Shown here: positions 16,818 through 24,173 of the stretch, piece after piece
How the letters are laid out: the number at the start of each line of letters is the position of its first letter
How positions within the stretch are numbered: position 1 is the first letter of the stretch
From: an uncultured Flavobacteriaceae bacterium
Lineage (GTDB): Bacteria > Bacteroidota > Bacteroidia > Flavobacteriales > Flavobacteriaceae
NCBI GenBank assembly: GCA_937136455.1
Contig: CAKZOO010000113.1
Span: 248,001-312,000 of the forward strand
DNA: 64,000 nt
Direction: 5' to 3'
Position numbers and translations under genes: made by a program
The notes under the pieces: model-generated
Seen by the model: the letters and a program-made list of their open reading frames with translations, nothing else
Databases searched by the model: none
Told to the model about the DNA's origin: nothing

Positions 16818-17555
16818 TTAAGAGCGTTCAATATGATTTTGAAGTGCAAAATAAGCTCGTTTCGATGCGATTTCTTCTGCTTTTTTCTTTGAAGTCGATC
16901 TGGATTTTGCAATTAGTTTATTGTCGATATAAAGCTTGACTGCAAAATGTTTAATTTCTTCATTTCCAGTGTCTTCATAACTATTAAACTTAAAGTGCTT
17001 TTTCTTTTTCTGACACCATTCGATCAAAAGACTCTTGTAGGAAATAATCTTGCCTTCAAGTCGGTCAATGTCAACATAGGGCTCAATAATACGTCGCTCT
17101 ATGAATCGATGGCAATAGGAGAATCCTCGGTCGATGAAAATGGCTCCGATAAATGCTTCAAATAAGTTTCCGTGAATATTTTCTCCAAAATTGGAGTATT
17201 GGGTTTTAGATTGAAAAAATGAAATCAAATTCAATTCCTTGCCCAATTCATTGAGGTGTTCCCGGCTCACAATTTTAGAACGCATCTTGGTGAGATAACC
17301 CTCATCTCCTTCTGGGGCTTTTTCAAAGAGATAATTGCTGATAATGGTTCCCAAGACAGCATCTCCAAGAAATTCGAGTCGTTCGTAATTCACAGCCTTA
17401 CCTTCCTCGTCTTTAAGATTGAGCGAGGAGTGAATAAAGGCCTTTTTGTAAAAAGAAACATTGCGAGGTTTAAAACCTAAAATGGCTTTTATTTTAAAAT
17501 AAAAATCCCCATCCGAATCGGTAGGGGATTTTCTTATTTTTAAAATACGTTTCAT
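16818..17555 (-). CDS. rnc: Ribonuclease III
   Basis: Cleaves double-stranded RNA in rRNA processing and mRNA decay. The 245 residues hold the endonuclease domain with the signature ERLEFLGDAVLGTIISNYLF (catalytic Glu and Asp) and the second acidic cluster in NLFEAFIGAIFIDRG, then a C-terminal double-stranded RNA-binding domain (about 170-240, ending SKKKAEEIASKRAYFALQ). It starts 6 bases after fabF and shares its orientation. The position after acpP-fabF is common in many bacteria. Confidence 0.96.
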   Translation of the reverse strand: MKRILKIRKSPTDSDGDFYFKIKAILGFKPRNVSFYKKAFIHSSLNLKDEEGKAVNYERLEFLGDAVLGTIISNYLFEKAPEGDEGYLTKMRSKIVSREHLNELGKELNLISFFQSKTQYSNFGENIHGNLFEAFIGAIFIDRGFSYCHRFIERRIIEPYVDIDRLEGKIISYKSLLIEWCQKKKKHFKFNSYEDTGNEEIKHFAVKLYIDNKLIAKSRSTSKKKAEEIASKRAYFALQNHIERS

Positions 17556-17561
17556 AAAGGT

Positions 17562-18812
17562 TTATTCTTCATACTTTTTAAGAACAACACATGCATTGTG
17601 TCCTCCAAATCCAAAAGTGTTACTCATGGCGATTTTAACATCGCGCTCTTGAGGTTTATTAAGGGTGAGGTTTAATGATGGATCGATGTTTGAATCGACA
17701 TTGGCATGGTTGATTGTCGGAGGTACAATTCCTTTTTGAATCGACATAATAGAAGCAATAGCTTCAATTGCTCCAGCAGCACCTAGTAGGTGACCGGTCA
17801 TCGATTTAGTAGAATTGATATTGATATTTTTAGCGTGATCTCCAAAAACCTGGCTTATGGCTTTTAATTCAGCAACATCTCCAAGAGGAGTAGAAGTTCC
17901 ATGAGTGTTGATAGCGTCGACATCTTCAGGTTTGATTCCTGCATCTCTCAAACAGTTTTCCATCACCTTGATAACCCCAATTCCCTCTGGATGAGGTGCG
18001 GTCATGTGGTAGGCATCTGAAGAAAGTCCTCCTCCGATGACTTCTGCATATATTTTAGCTCCACGAGCCTTTGCGTGTTCGTATTCTTCCAAGATCAGTG
18101 CTCCGGCACCTTCTCCAAGTACAAAGCCATCGCGCTCTGCATCAAATGGTCTTGAGGCAGATTGTGGATCATCGTTTCTTGTAGAAAGCGCATGCATGGC
18201 ATTAAATCCACCAACTCCTGCGATAGTTACAGCAGCTTCACTTCCTCCAGTTACAATGACATCACAATGACCTAAACGGATGTAGTTGAGCGCATCAATA
18301 ATAGCATTTGCAGAAGAAGCACAGGCTGATACAGTTGTATAATTAGGTCCCATATAACCATTTCTGATCGAAATATTACCAGGAGCAATATCAGCGATCA
18401 TCTTGGGGATAAAGAAAGGATTAAATCGAGGTGTGCCATCTCCAGAAGCAAAGTTTAGCACTTCGTTTTGGAAGGTCTCTAAACCACCAATTCCAGCTCC
18501 CCAAATAACCCCTACTCTGTATTTGTCAAGGCTATCGTCAAAATTGGCATCTGCAATCGCTTCTTCAGAAGCTACAATAGCGTATTGAGTAAAACGATCG
18601 AGTTTTCTTGCCTCTTTGCGATCTAAAAAGTCTAAAACATTAAAGTTCTTGAGTTCACAAGCAAATTTTGTCTTGAATTTTTCAGTGTCAAAATAGGTGA
18701 TTGGAGCAGCTCCGCTCTTTCCTGCCACCAAACCTTCCCAGTATTCATCTAGGGTGTTTCCAATAGGAGTCAAAGCTCCTAAACCTGTTACTACAACTCT
18801 TTTTAACTGCAT
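17562..18812 (-). CDS. fabF: Beta-ketoacyl-ACP synthase II
   Basis: Condenses acyl-ACP with malonyl-ACP in fatty acid elongation. The 416 residues contain the thiolase-fold triad: Cys in VSACASSANAI, His in NTHGTSTPLGD and His in SMTGHLLGAAGA, plus the FGFGGHNACVV end. It follows acpP on the same strand, but a perfect hairpin and a TATCTTTG promoter element lie between them, so it can be expressed apart from acpP. rnc follows after 6 bases. Confidence 0.97.
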   Translation of the reverse strand: MQLKRVVVTGLGALTPIGNTLDEYWEGLVAGKSGAAPITYFDTEKFKTKFACELKNFNVLDFLDRKEARKLDRFTQYAIVASEEAIADANFDDSLDKYRVGVIWGAGIGGLETFQNEVLNFASGDGTPRFNPFFIPKMIADIAPGNISIRNGYMGPNYTTVSACASSANAIIDALNYIRLGHCDVIVTGGSEAAVTIAGVGGFNAMHALSTRNDDPQSASRPFDAERDGFVLGEGAGALILEEYEHAKARGAKIYAEVIGGGLSSDAYHMTAPHPEGIGVIKVMENCLRDAGIKPEDVDAINTHGTSTPLGDVAELKAISQVFGDHAKNININSTKSMTGHLLGAAGAIEAIASIMSIQKGIVPPTINHANVDSNIDPSLNLTLNKPQERDVKIAMSNTFGFGGHNACVVLKKYEE

Positions 18813-18831
18813 AGTCTTTGTAATTATAATT

Positions 18832-18839
18832 CAAAGATA
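18832..18839 (-). promoter_or_regulatory. fabF -7 promoter element
   Basis: TATCTTTG on the minus strand matches TAnnTTTG exactly, 19 bases upstream of the fabF ATG and just after the acpP terminator. No clear -33 TTG is seen. Confidence 0.5.
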
Positions 18840-18843
18840 AAAT

Positions 18844-18882
18844 AAAAAAAATTATCCATGTAACACGAAGCTACATGGATAA
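18844..18882 (-). terminator. Terminator between acpP and fabF
   Basis: Perfect 11-bp stem TTATCCATGTA / TACATGGATAA with a 9-base loop, followed on the minus strand by eight T residues. It lies 30 bases after the acpP stop codon. It would let acyl carrier protein be made in excess of FabF. Confidence 0.8.
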
Positions 18883-18912
18883 AAATGTTTTTTTAATGTA
18901 CTAGGTCTAAGA

Positions 18913-19146
18913 CTATTTTGCGTCTTCGATATAGCTGATTGCTTGACCTACAGTTGCGATGTTTTCTGCTTGGTCATCAGGGATTTGAATATCAAATTCC
19001 TTCTCAAATTCCATTATCAACTCAACAGTGTCCAATGAATCGGCTCCTAGGTCGTTAGTAAAGCTAGCTTCAGCTACAACTTCGTTTTCATCTACACCTA
19101 ATTTATCTACAATAATAGCCTTTACTCTTGATGCAATGTCTGACAT
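18913..19146 (-). CDS. acpP: Acyl carrier protein
   Basis: Carries fatty acyl chains on a 4'-phosphopantetheine arm. The 77 residues contain the attachment serine in [18 protein letters not shown] and the usual acidic surface. I start it at [11 protein letters not shown]; an in-frame start 12 codons upstream would add residues not found in the family. A TACTTTTG promoter element lies 33 bases upstream. It is divergent from purN and is separated from fabF by a strong terminator. Confidence 0.97.
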   Translation of the reverse strand: MSDIASRVKAIIVDKLGVDENEVVAEASFTNDLGADSLDTVELIMEFEKEFDIQIPDDQAENIATVGQAISYIEDAK

Positions 19147-19179
19147 AATTTTTTTGGTTTTTATTAATCTATATGGGAA

Positions 19180-19187
19180 CAAAAGTA
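19180..19187 (-). promoter_or_regulatory. acpP -7 promoter element
   Basis: TACTTTTG on the minus strand matches TAnnTTTG exactly, 33 bases upstream of the acpP ATG. Confidence 0.5.
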
Positions 19188-19289
19188 AAAAAACTTTGGT
19201 TAATAGCGCTTTTAATCTTTTAAAAAGTGATTTTATTTTGGTTAATTGTTAGAGAATCCTGCTAAAAATGGATAATTTCGCAGGACTGA

Positions 19290-19297
19290 TAATTTTG
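19290..19297 (+). promoter_or_regulatory. purN -7 promoter element
   Basis: TAATTTTG matches TAnnTTTG exactly, 16 bases upstream of the purN ATG, giving a leader of only about 10 bases. Confidence 0.5.
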
Positions 19298-19313
19298 AAT
19301 CAACATCTAAAAA

Positions 19314-19880
19314 ATGAAACGAATTTCTCTTTTTGCCTCTGGATCTGGATCGAATGTTGAGAACATAGCTACCTATTTTGAGCACCACAAGACAGTTGAA
19401 ATCGTTTCTGTCTTAACCAATAATAGAAATGCAGGAGTTATAGAGCGTTGTAAACGATTGGGAATACCGTTGATTTATTTAAGTCCTCAAGCGATACAAA
19501 CTCCAGGTTTTATAACAAGTATCCTCTTAGGTCAAAATCTAGATTTGATTGTTTTAGCAGGATATCTCAAAAAGATCCCTGATGATCTGATTGAGGCATT
19601 TCGACAAAAGATTGTCAATATTCACCCTGCACTCCTTCCTAATTATGGAGGAAAAGGAATGTACGGTATGAATGTACATCGTGCCGTTAAAGAGGCTGGA
19701 GAGCAACAGTCTGGAATCAGTATTCATTTTGTAGATGAACACTACGACAATGGGGACCTGATTGAACAACACACTGTTCAGCTCAGTGAATCAGATACAC
19801 CAGAAGCTATTGCCCAAAAGGTTCACCAACTAGAATACGAGCACTTTCCAAAGGCTATTGCGAACGTATTAAATGTCTAA
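19314..19880 (+). CDS. purN: Phosphoribosylglycinamide formyltransferase
   Basis: Transfers a formyl group from 10-formyltetrahydrofolate to GAR in purine synthesis. The 188 residues show the phosphate-binding SGSGSNVENI, the catalytic Asn/His segment KIVNIHPALLPNYGGKGMYG and the Asp of HYDNGDLIEQ. It is divergent from acpP and overlaps rnhA by 8 bases, so the two are probably co-translated. An amidophosphoribosyltransferase-like gene lies 1.5 kb downstream. Confidence 0.96.
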   Translation: MKRISLFASGSGSNVENIATYFEHHKTVEIVSVLTNNRNAGVIERCKRLGIPLIYLSPQAIQTPGFITSILLGQNLDLIVLAGYLKKIPDDLIEAFRQKIVNIHPALLPNYGGKGMYGMNVHRAVKEAGEQQSGISIHFVDEHYDNGDLIEQHTVQLSESDTPEAIAQKVHQLEYEHFPKAIANVLNV

Positions 19881-20343
19881 GGCTCAGGTACATATTTATA
19901 CCGATGGTGCAGCTAGTGGAAATCCAGGGCCTGGAGGCTATGGTATTGTAATGGAGTGGGTTGGAAAACCTTACAAAAAAGAATTCGCTCAAGGATTTCA
20001 ACACACCACCAACAATCGCATGGAGCTTCTCGCTGTGATTGAAGCGCTTAAAAAGCTAAAAAAACCAAACCTTATTGTTGAAGTCTATACCGATTCCAAA
20101 TACGTCGTGGATGCCATTGAAAAAAAATGGTTGGATCGATGGGAGCGAACAGCATTTAAAGAGAAAAAAAATGTGGATTTGTGGAAAGAGTACCTCAGGG
20201 TTTCAAAGAATCACCATATATCCTTTCACTGGATTAAAGGACACAACGACCATCCTCAAAATGAACGCTGTGACGCCTTGGCTGTCAATGCCTACAAAAG
20301 AGGGAATCTCCTTGTCGACAGCGGTTTTGTGACGAGTTCATAA
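19873..20343 (+). CDS. rnhA: Ribonuclease HI
   Basis: Degrades the RNA strand of RNA-DNA hybrids. The 156 residues keep the E. coli-type active site: Asp in YTDGAASGNPGPGGYG, Glu in NNRMELLAVIEALK, Asp in YTDSKYVVDAI and Asp in NERCDALA. There is no N-terminal hybrid-binding domain. It overlaps the end of purN by 8 bases; that pairing has no obvious biochemical meaning and may only reflect compact packing. Confidence 0.96.
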   Translation: MSKAQVHIYTDGAASGNPGPGGYGIVMEWVGKPYKKEFAQGFQHTTNNRMELLAVIEALKKLKKPNLIVEVYTDSKYVVDAIEKKWLDRWERTAFKEKKNVDLWKEYLRVSKNHHISFHWIKGHNDHPQNERCDALAVNAYKRGNLLVDSGFVTSS

Positions 20344-20379
20344 AGCGATCTTTTTTGAGATAAGTTCCTAAGGAAGCCC

Positions 20380-20387
20380 TATATTTG
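20380..20387 (+). promoter_or_regulatory. -7 promoter element of the PfkB-family gene
   Basis: TATATTTG matches TAnnTTTG exactly, 14 bases upstream of the ATG at 20402. The predicted leader is under 10 bases. Confidence 0.5.
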
Positions 20388-20401
20388 CAAAAAAATTATT
20401 C

Positions 20402-21328
20402 ATGGGAAAATTAGTAGTCGTTGGAACCATTGCCTTTGATGCAATAGAATCTCCATTTGGACAAACTGATAAAATTTTAGGAGGAGCTGCAACCTATATT
20501 GGGTTGGCTGCTTCGAATTTTAATAATGACGTTGCATTAGTGTCGGTGGTTGGGGAAGATTTTCCTCAAGAAGATCTCGATATGTTGGCTTCTAAAGGGA
20601 TGAACTTGGATGGCGTTGAAATAGTAGCAGGCGGAAAGACCTTTTTTTGGAGTGGTAAGTATCACAACGATCTCAACTCAAGAGACACCCTAGTGACGGA
20701 ACTCAATGTATTAGCAGATTTCAAACCTGTGGTTCCACAGGCCTATAGAGATGCTGAGTTTTTGATGCTCGGTAATTTAGCACCGGCAGTTCAACTCTCA
20801 GTGATCGATCAGATGGAAACCAAGCCTAAATTAATCGTTTTGGACACCATGAACTTTTGGATGGATCATACCCTAGAAGAATTACTTCAGGTTATTGCAA
20901 AAGTTGATGTGATTACCATCAATGATGAAGAGGCAAGACAGCTATCAGGGGAATATTCACTTGTAAAAGCAGCACAGAAGATCCATCAAATGGGGCCTGA
21001 GTATGTGGTGATTAAAAAAGGAGAACACGGAGCATTACTGTTTCACAATGGGAATGCCTTTTTTGCCCCAGCCTTACCTCTTGAAGAAGTATTTGATCCA
21101 ACAGGTGCTGGAGACAGTTTTGCAGGTGGATTTATCGGATACCTCGCTCAGACTAAAAATGTTTCATTTGAAAACCTAAAGAACGCTGTGGTACACGGAT
21201 CGAATATGGGATCATTTTGTGTAGAAAAATTTGGAACTCTGAGAATTGAAAATGTTGGAGAAGAAGAGATTAATGCGAGATTGGATCAATTTAAATCCCT
21301 GACTCAATTTGATATCGATATTAAATAA
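20402..21328 (+). CDS. PfkB-family carbohydrate kinase
   Basis: Ribokinase/adenosine kinase-fold enzyme of 308 residues. The N-terminal GKLVVVGTIAFDAIESPFG and GGAATYIGLAASNF match the substrate-binding lid, and DPTGAGDSFAGGFIGYLA carries the anion hole and catalytic Asp. Substrate is unknown: sugar, nucleoside or another alcohol. It lies 34 bases before the amidophosphoribosyltransferase-like gene, and both have their own -7 elements. The pairing suggests a role in ribose or nucleoside metabolism, which is inference. Confidence 0.88.
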   Translation: MGKLVVVGTIAFDAIESPFGQTDKILGGAATYIGLAASNFNNDVALVSVVGEDFPQEDLDMLASKGMNLDGVEIVAGGKTFFWSGKYHNDLNSRDTLVTELNVLADFKPVVPQAYRDAEFLMLGNLAPAVQLSVIDQMETKPKLIVLDTMNFWMDHTLEELLQVIAKVDVITINDEEARQLSGEYSLVKAAQKIHQMGPEYVVIKKGEHGALLFHNGNAFFAPALPLEEVFDPTGAGDSFAGGFIGYLAQTKNVSFENLKNAVVHGSNMGSFCVEKFGTLRIENVGEEEINARLDQFKSLTQFDIDIK

Positions 21329-21349
21329 TTTAATTTCTAAAGGAATTCT

Positions 21350-21357
21350 TACCTTTG
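21350..21357 (+). promoter_or_regulatory. -7 element directly before the purF-like start
   Basis: TACCTTTG matches TAnnTTTG exactly and ends only 4 bases before the ATG at 21362. Transcription would start at or within a few bases of the start codon, so the mRNA may be leaderless. Confidence 0.5.
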
Positions 21358-21361
21358 CCTT

Positions 21362-23260
21362 ATGAGTGATGCCATCAAACACGAGTGTGGAATTGCACAC
21401 ATTCGATTATTAAAACCGCTTTCCTACTACCAAGAAAAATACGGTTCAGCCTTTTACGGAGTTAATAAAATGTACCTCATGTTGGAGAAACAACACAACA
21501 GAGGACAAGACGGTGCAGGATTTGCGAGTATCAAACTCGACATGAAACCCGGTCAACGTTTTATGAGTCGCGTTCGTTCGGCAAAACAGCAACCGATTCA
21601 AGATATCTTCGAGCAAATCAATTCGAGAATCAATTCAGCCTTTGAAGAACACCCTGAGTATGCGAATGATGTTCAATTACAGAAAGAAAATATCCCTTAT
21701 GTCGGAGAGGTGCTCTTAGGTCACGTTCGCTACGGAACCTTTGGTAAAAACTCTATAGAATCGGTACATCCCTTCATTAGACAAAACAATTGGATGCACC
21801 GTAATTTGATCGTTGCAGGAAACTTTAACATGACTAATGTTAAAGAACTCTTCGAAGGACTTGTAGAACTCGGGCAACATCCAAAGGAGATGGCCGATAC
21901 GGTGACTGTGATGGAAAAAATCGGTCACTTTTTAGACGATGCGGTTTTAAAACTTTATAAGAAACTCAAAAAAGAAGGAGTCTCTAAAAAAGAAGCGTCG
22001 GTGATCATTGCCGAGCGTCTAAAAGTTCATAAAATACTTAAGAAAGCTGCAAAAAACTGGGATGGTGGTTATGCGATGGCCGGTATGATAGGTCATGGTG
22101 ATTCATTCGTTTTAAGAGATCCTTCTGGAATCAGACCCGCTTTTTATTACGCTGATGATGAAGTTGTGGTAGTAGCCTCGGAACGCGCTGTGATTCAAAC
22201 AGTATTTAACACCTCTTTTGAGTCTGTTCATGAAATTGATCCTGGTCACGCTCTAATCATTAAAAAGGATGGAAGTTATGCACAGCATCAAATTTTAGAG
22301 CCTAGAGAGCGCAAGTCATGTTCATTTGAGCGTATTTATTTTTCTAGAGGATCAGATATGGAAATTTATCAAGAGCGCAAAACTCTTGGAAAATTACTCT
22401 TTCCTCAGATCTTGGATTCGATCGACCGCGATTTAAAACACACCGTTTTTTCATATATACCTAATACTGCTGAAACTTCCTTCTTTGGAATGGTAAGAGC
22501 GGCACAACGCTACCTCAATAAAAAGAAAGAGGAGATGATTCTCCAAGGGGGAAGAAATCTCACCAGTGAACAGGTTCACGAAATCTTAGATATTCGTCCT
22601 CGAATTGAAAAGGTTGCTATTAAAGATGCGAAGCTTAGAACTTTTATTACTCAAGACAGTGGTCGTGACGATTTAGTAGCCCATGTTTACGATATCACCT
22701 ACGGATCTGTCAGAAAAGACGATAACCTAGTGATCATCGATGATAGTATTGTAAGAGGAACCACTCTTAAAAAGAGTATTATTAAAATATTGGACCGCTT
22801 AGGTCCAAAGAAAATCGTGGTGGTTTCTTCAGCTCCACAGATTCGCTATCCGGATTGTTACGGAATTGATATGGCAAAACTTGAGGATTTTATCGCCTTT
22901 AGAGCAGCTTTAGAATTACACAAAGATCACGACAGTATGAACTTAGTAGAAGAGATCTACAAAAAATGCTTGACCCAACTTGATTCTAAGGATGTAGATG
23001 TCATCAATTACGTCAAGGATTTTTACGCTCCTTTTACGACTGAACAAATCTCTAAAAAAATCTCTGAATTGTTGACCTCTGAGGAAATCAATGCCGAGGT
23101 TGAAATCGTATTCCAATCGATTGAAAACCTTCACAAAGCTTGTCCTGAGCATTTAGGGGATTGGTATTTTACAGGAGATTATCCGACTCCTGGAGGGAAT
23201 AGAGTTGTTAACAGAGCCTTTGTCAATTTCTACGAAGGAAAAAGCGAACGCGCTTACTAG
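21362..23260 (+). CDS. Amidophosphoribosyltransferase-like protein (PurF family, long form)
   Basis: Class II glutamine amidotransferase fused to a phosphoribosyltransferase domain, 632 residues compared with roughly 450-520 for common PurF. An 8-residue propeptide precedes the likely nucleophile in KHECGIAHI. Family marks follow: KQHNRGQDGAGFAS, LGHVRYGT, AGNFNMTN, RDPSGIRPAFYY, and the PRPP loop VIIDDSIVRGTT. Extra length lies mainly in an insertion of about 50 residues after GFASIK and another near residue 190-220. The ATG is the only start available before Cys9. It may be the working PurF of the cell or a divergent paralogue. Confidence 0.88.
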   Translation: MSDAIKHECGIAHIRLLKPLSYYQEKYGSAFYGVNKMYLMLEKQHNRGQDGAGFASIKLDMKPGQRFMSRVRSAKQQPIQDIFEQINSRINSAFEEHPEYANDVQLQKENIPYVGEVLLGHVRYGTFGKNSIESVHPFIRQNNWMHRNLIVAGNFNMTNVKELFEGLVELGQHPKEMADTVTVMEKIGHFLDDAVLKLYKKLKKEGVSKKEASVIIAERLKVHKILKKAAKNWDGGYAMAGMIGHGDSFVLRDPSGIRPAFYYADDEVVVVASERAVIQTVFNTSFESVHEIDPGHALIIKKDGSYAQHQILEPRERKSCSFERIYFSRGSDMEIYQERKTLGKLLFPQILDSIDRDLKHTVFSYIPNTAETSFFGMVRAAQRYLNKKKEEMILQGGRNLTSEQVHEILDIRPRIEKVAIKDAKLRTFITQDSGRDDLVAHVYDITYGSVRKDDNLVIIDDSIVRGTTLKKSIIKILDRLGPKKIVVVSSAPQIRYPDCYGIDMAKLEDFIAFRAALELHKDHDSMNLVEEIYKKCLTQLDSKDVDVINYVKDFYAPFTTEQISKKISELLTSEEINAEVEIVFQSIENLHKACPEHLGDWYFTGDYPTPGGNRVVNRAFVNFYEGKSERAY

Positions 23261-23294
23261 GAATAAAGAATCGAGCTGTTTATCGAAAACAAAA

Positions 23295-23363
23295 AAATCT
23301 AACCAATAAGTTTGCTACTTTGGTGGTACTAATAGCACCTATAGCTTGTTATTGGTTAGATTT
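23295..23363. repeat. 15-bp perfect inverted repeat around a 39-base loop
   Basis: The arms AAATCTAACCAATAA (23295-23309) and TTATTGGTTAGATTT (23349-23363) are exactly complementary. The loop can form further pairs, GCTA (23314-23317) with TAGC (23342-23345). On the minus strand the right arm is followed by seven T residues, as in an intrinsic terminator for sod; on the plus strand it precedes the purF-like terminator. It could also be a small structured RNA or a remnant of a small mobile element. Confidence 0.6.
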
Positions 23364-23369
23364 GGGGGG

Positions 23370-23396
23370 AAGGCGAAATGTAGAATTTCGCCTTTT
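23370..23396 (+). terminator. Terminator after the purF-like gene
   Basis: Perfect 10-bp stem AAGGCGAAAT / ATTTCGCCTT with a 5-base loop, followed by TT and later a T-rich stretch. It stands 110 bases after the purF-like stop codon and 20 bases before the end of the convergent sod gene. Confidence 0.7.
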
Positions 23397-23414
23397 CTGC
23401 ATTATTTTTCTGGC

Positions 23415-24023
23415 TTATTTATTAGCCTGATATAATTCACTTACATAATCCCAGTTAATCACATTGAAAAATGCTTGAATATAATCTGGTCTTCTGTTTT
23501 GATAGTTGAGGTAGTAAGCGTGTTCCCAAACGTCTAATCCTAAGATAGGGAATCCTCCACATCCGATACCTGGCATGATTGGATTGTCTTGGTTAGCTGA
23601 TGAGCAAACATCTACTTTTCCACCTTTGTGAACACAAAGCCAAGCCCATCCAGATCCAAATCGAGTTGCAGCAGCCTTTGCAAATTCATCTTTAAAAGCG
23701 TCAAATGATCCAAATGCAGCATCGATAGCAGCCGCTAATTCTCCAGATGGTTGCCCACCTCCATTTGGAGACATGCAGTTCCAAAATAAAGAGTGGTTGT
23801 AAAAACCTCCACCGTTATTGCGAACAGCGCCATTGTTCATGTCCAAATTCTCTAGAATTGCTTCAATTGATTGTCCTTCAAGATCAGTTCCAGCAATTGC
23901 GTTGTTGAGGTTCGTGGTATATCCATTGTGATGTTTTGAATGGTGAATTTCCATTGTTCTTGCATCAATATGGGGTTCTAATGCATCGTATGCATAATCT
24001 AATTGTGGTAGTTCAAAAGCCAT
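23415..24023 (-). CDS. Superoxide dismutase, Fe/Mn type
   Basis: Converts superoxide to hydrogen peroxide and oxygen. The 202 residues keep the metal ligands: His in [12 protein letters not shown], His in [10 protein letters not shown], and Asp and His in [16 protein letters not shown]. There is no signal peptide, so it is cytoplasmic. Sequence alone does not separate Fe from Mn use with confidence. A TAATTTTG promoter element lies 26 bases upstream and two hairpins lie downstream. Confidence 0.96.
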   Translation of the reverse strand: MAFELPQLDYAYDALEPHIDARTMEIHHSKHHNGYTTNLNNAIAGTDLEGQSIEAILENLDMNNGAVRNNGGGFYNHSLFWNCMSPNGGGQPSGELAAAIDAAFGSFDAFKDEFAKAAATRFGSGWAWLCVHKGGKVDVCSSANQDNPIMPGIGCGGFPILGLDVWEHAYYLNYQNRRPDYIQAFFNVINWDYVSELYQANK

Positions 24024-24049
24024 AATTGCGTTTTTAAATTAATGTCGTT

Positions 24050-24057
24050 CAAAATTA
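24050..24057 (-). promoter_or_regulatory. sod -7 promoter element
   Basis: TAATTTTG on the minus strand matches TAnnTTTG exactly, 26 bases upstream of the superoxide dismutase ATG. Confidence 0.45.
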
Positions 24058-24173
24058 CAAAATAATAAAAGAAAGAAGTCTTAGTATTTTGTTAATCCTT
24101 TGATGAAGATTTTGTGAATAAATGCTGGGTTGATTCAACTCTATTCAAGTCAAGATTGATTAACTTGCTTTGA

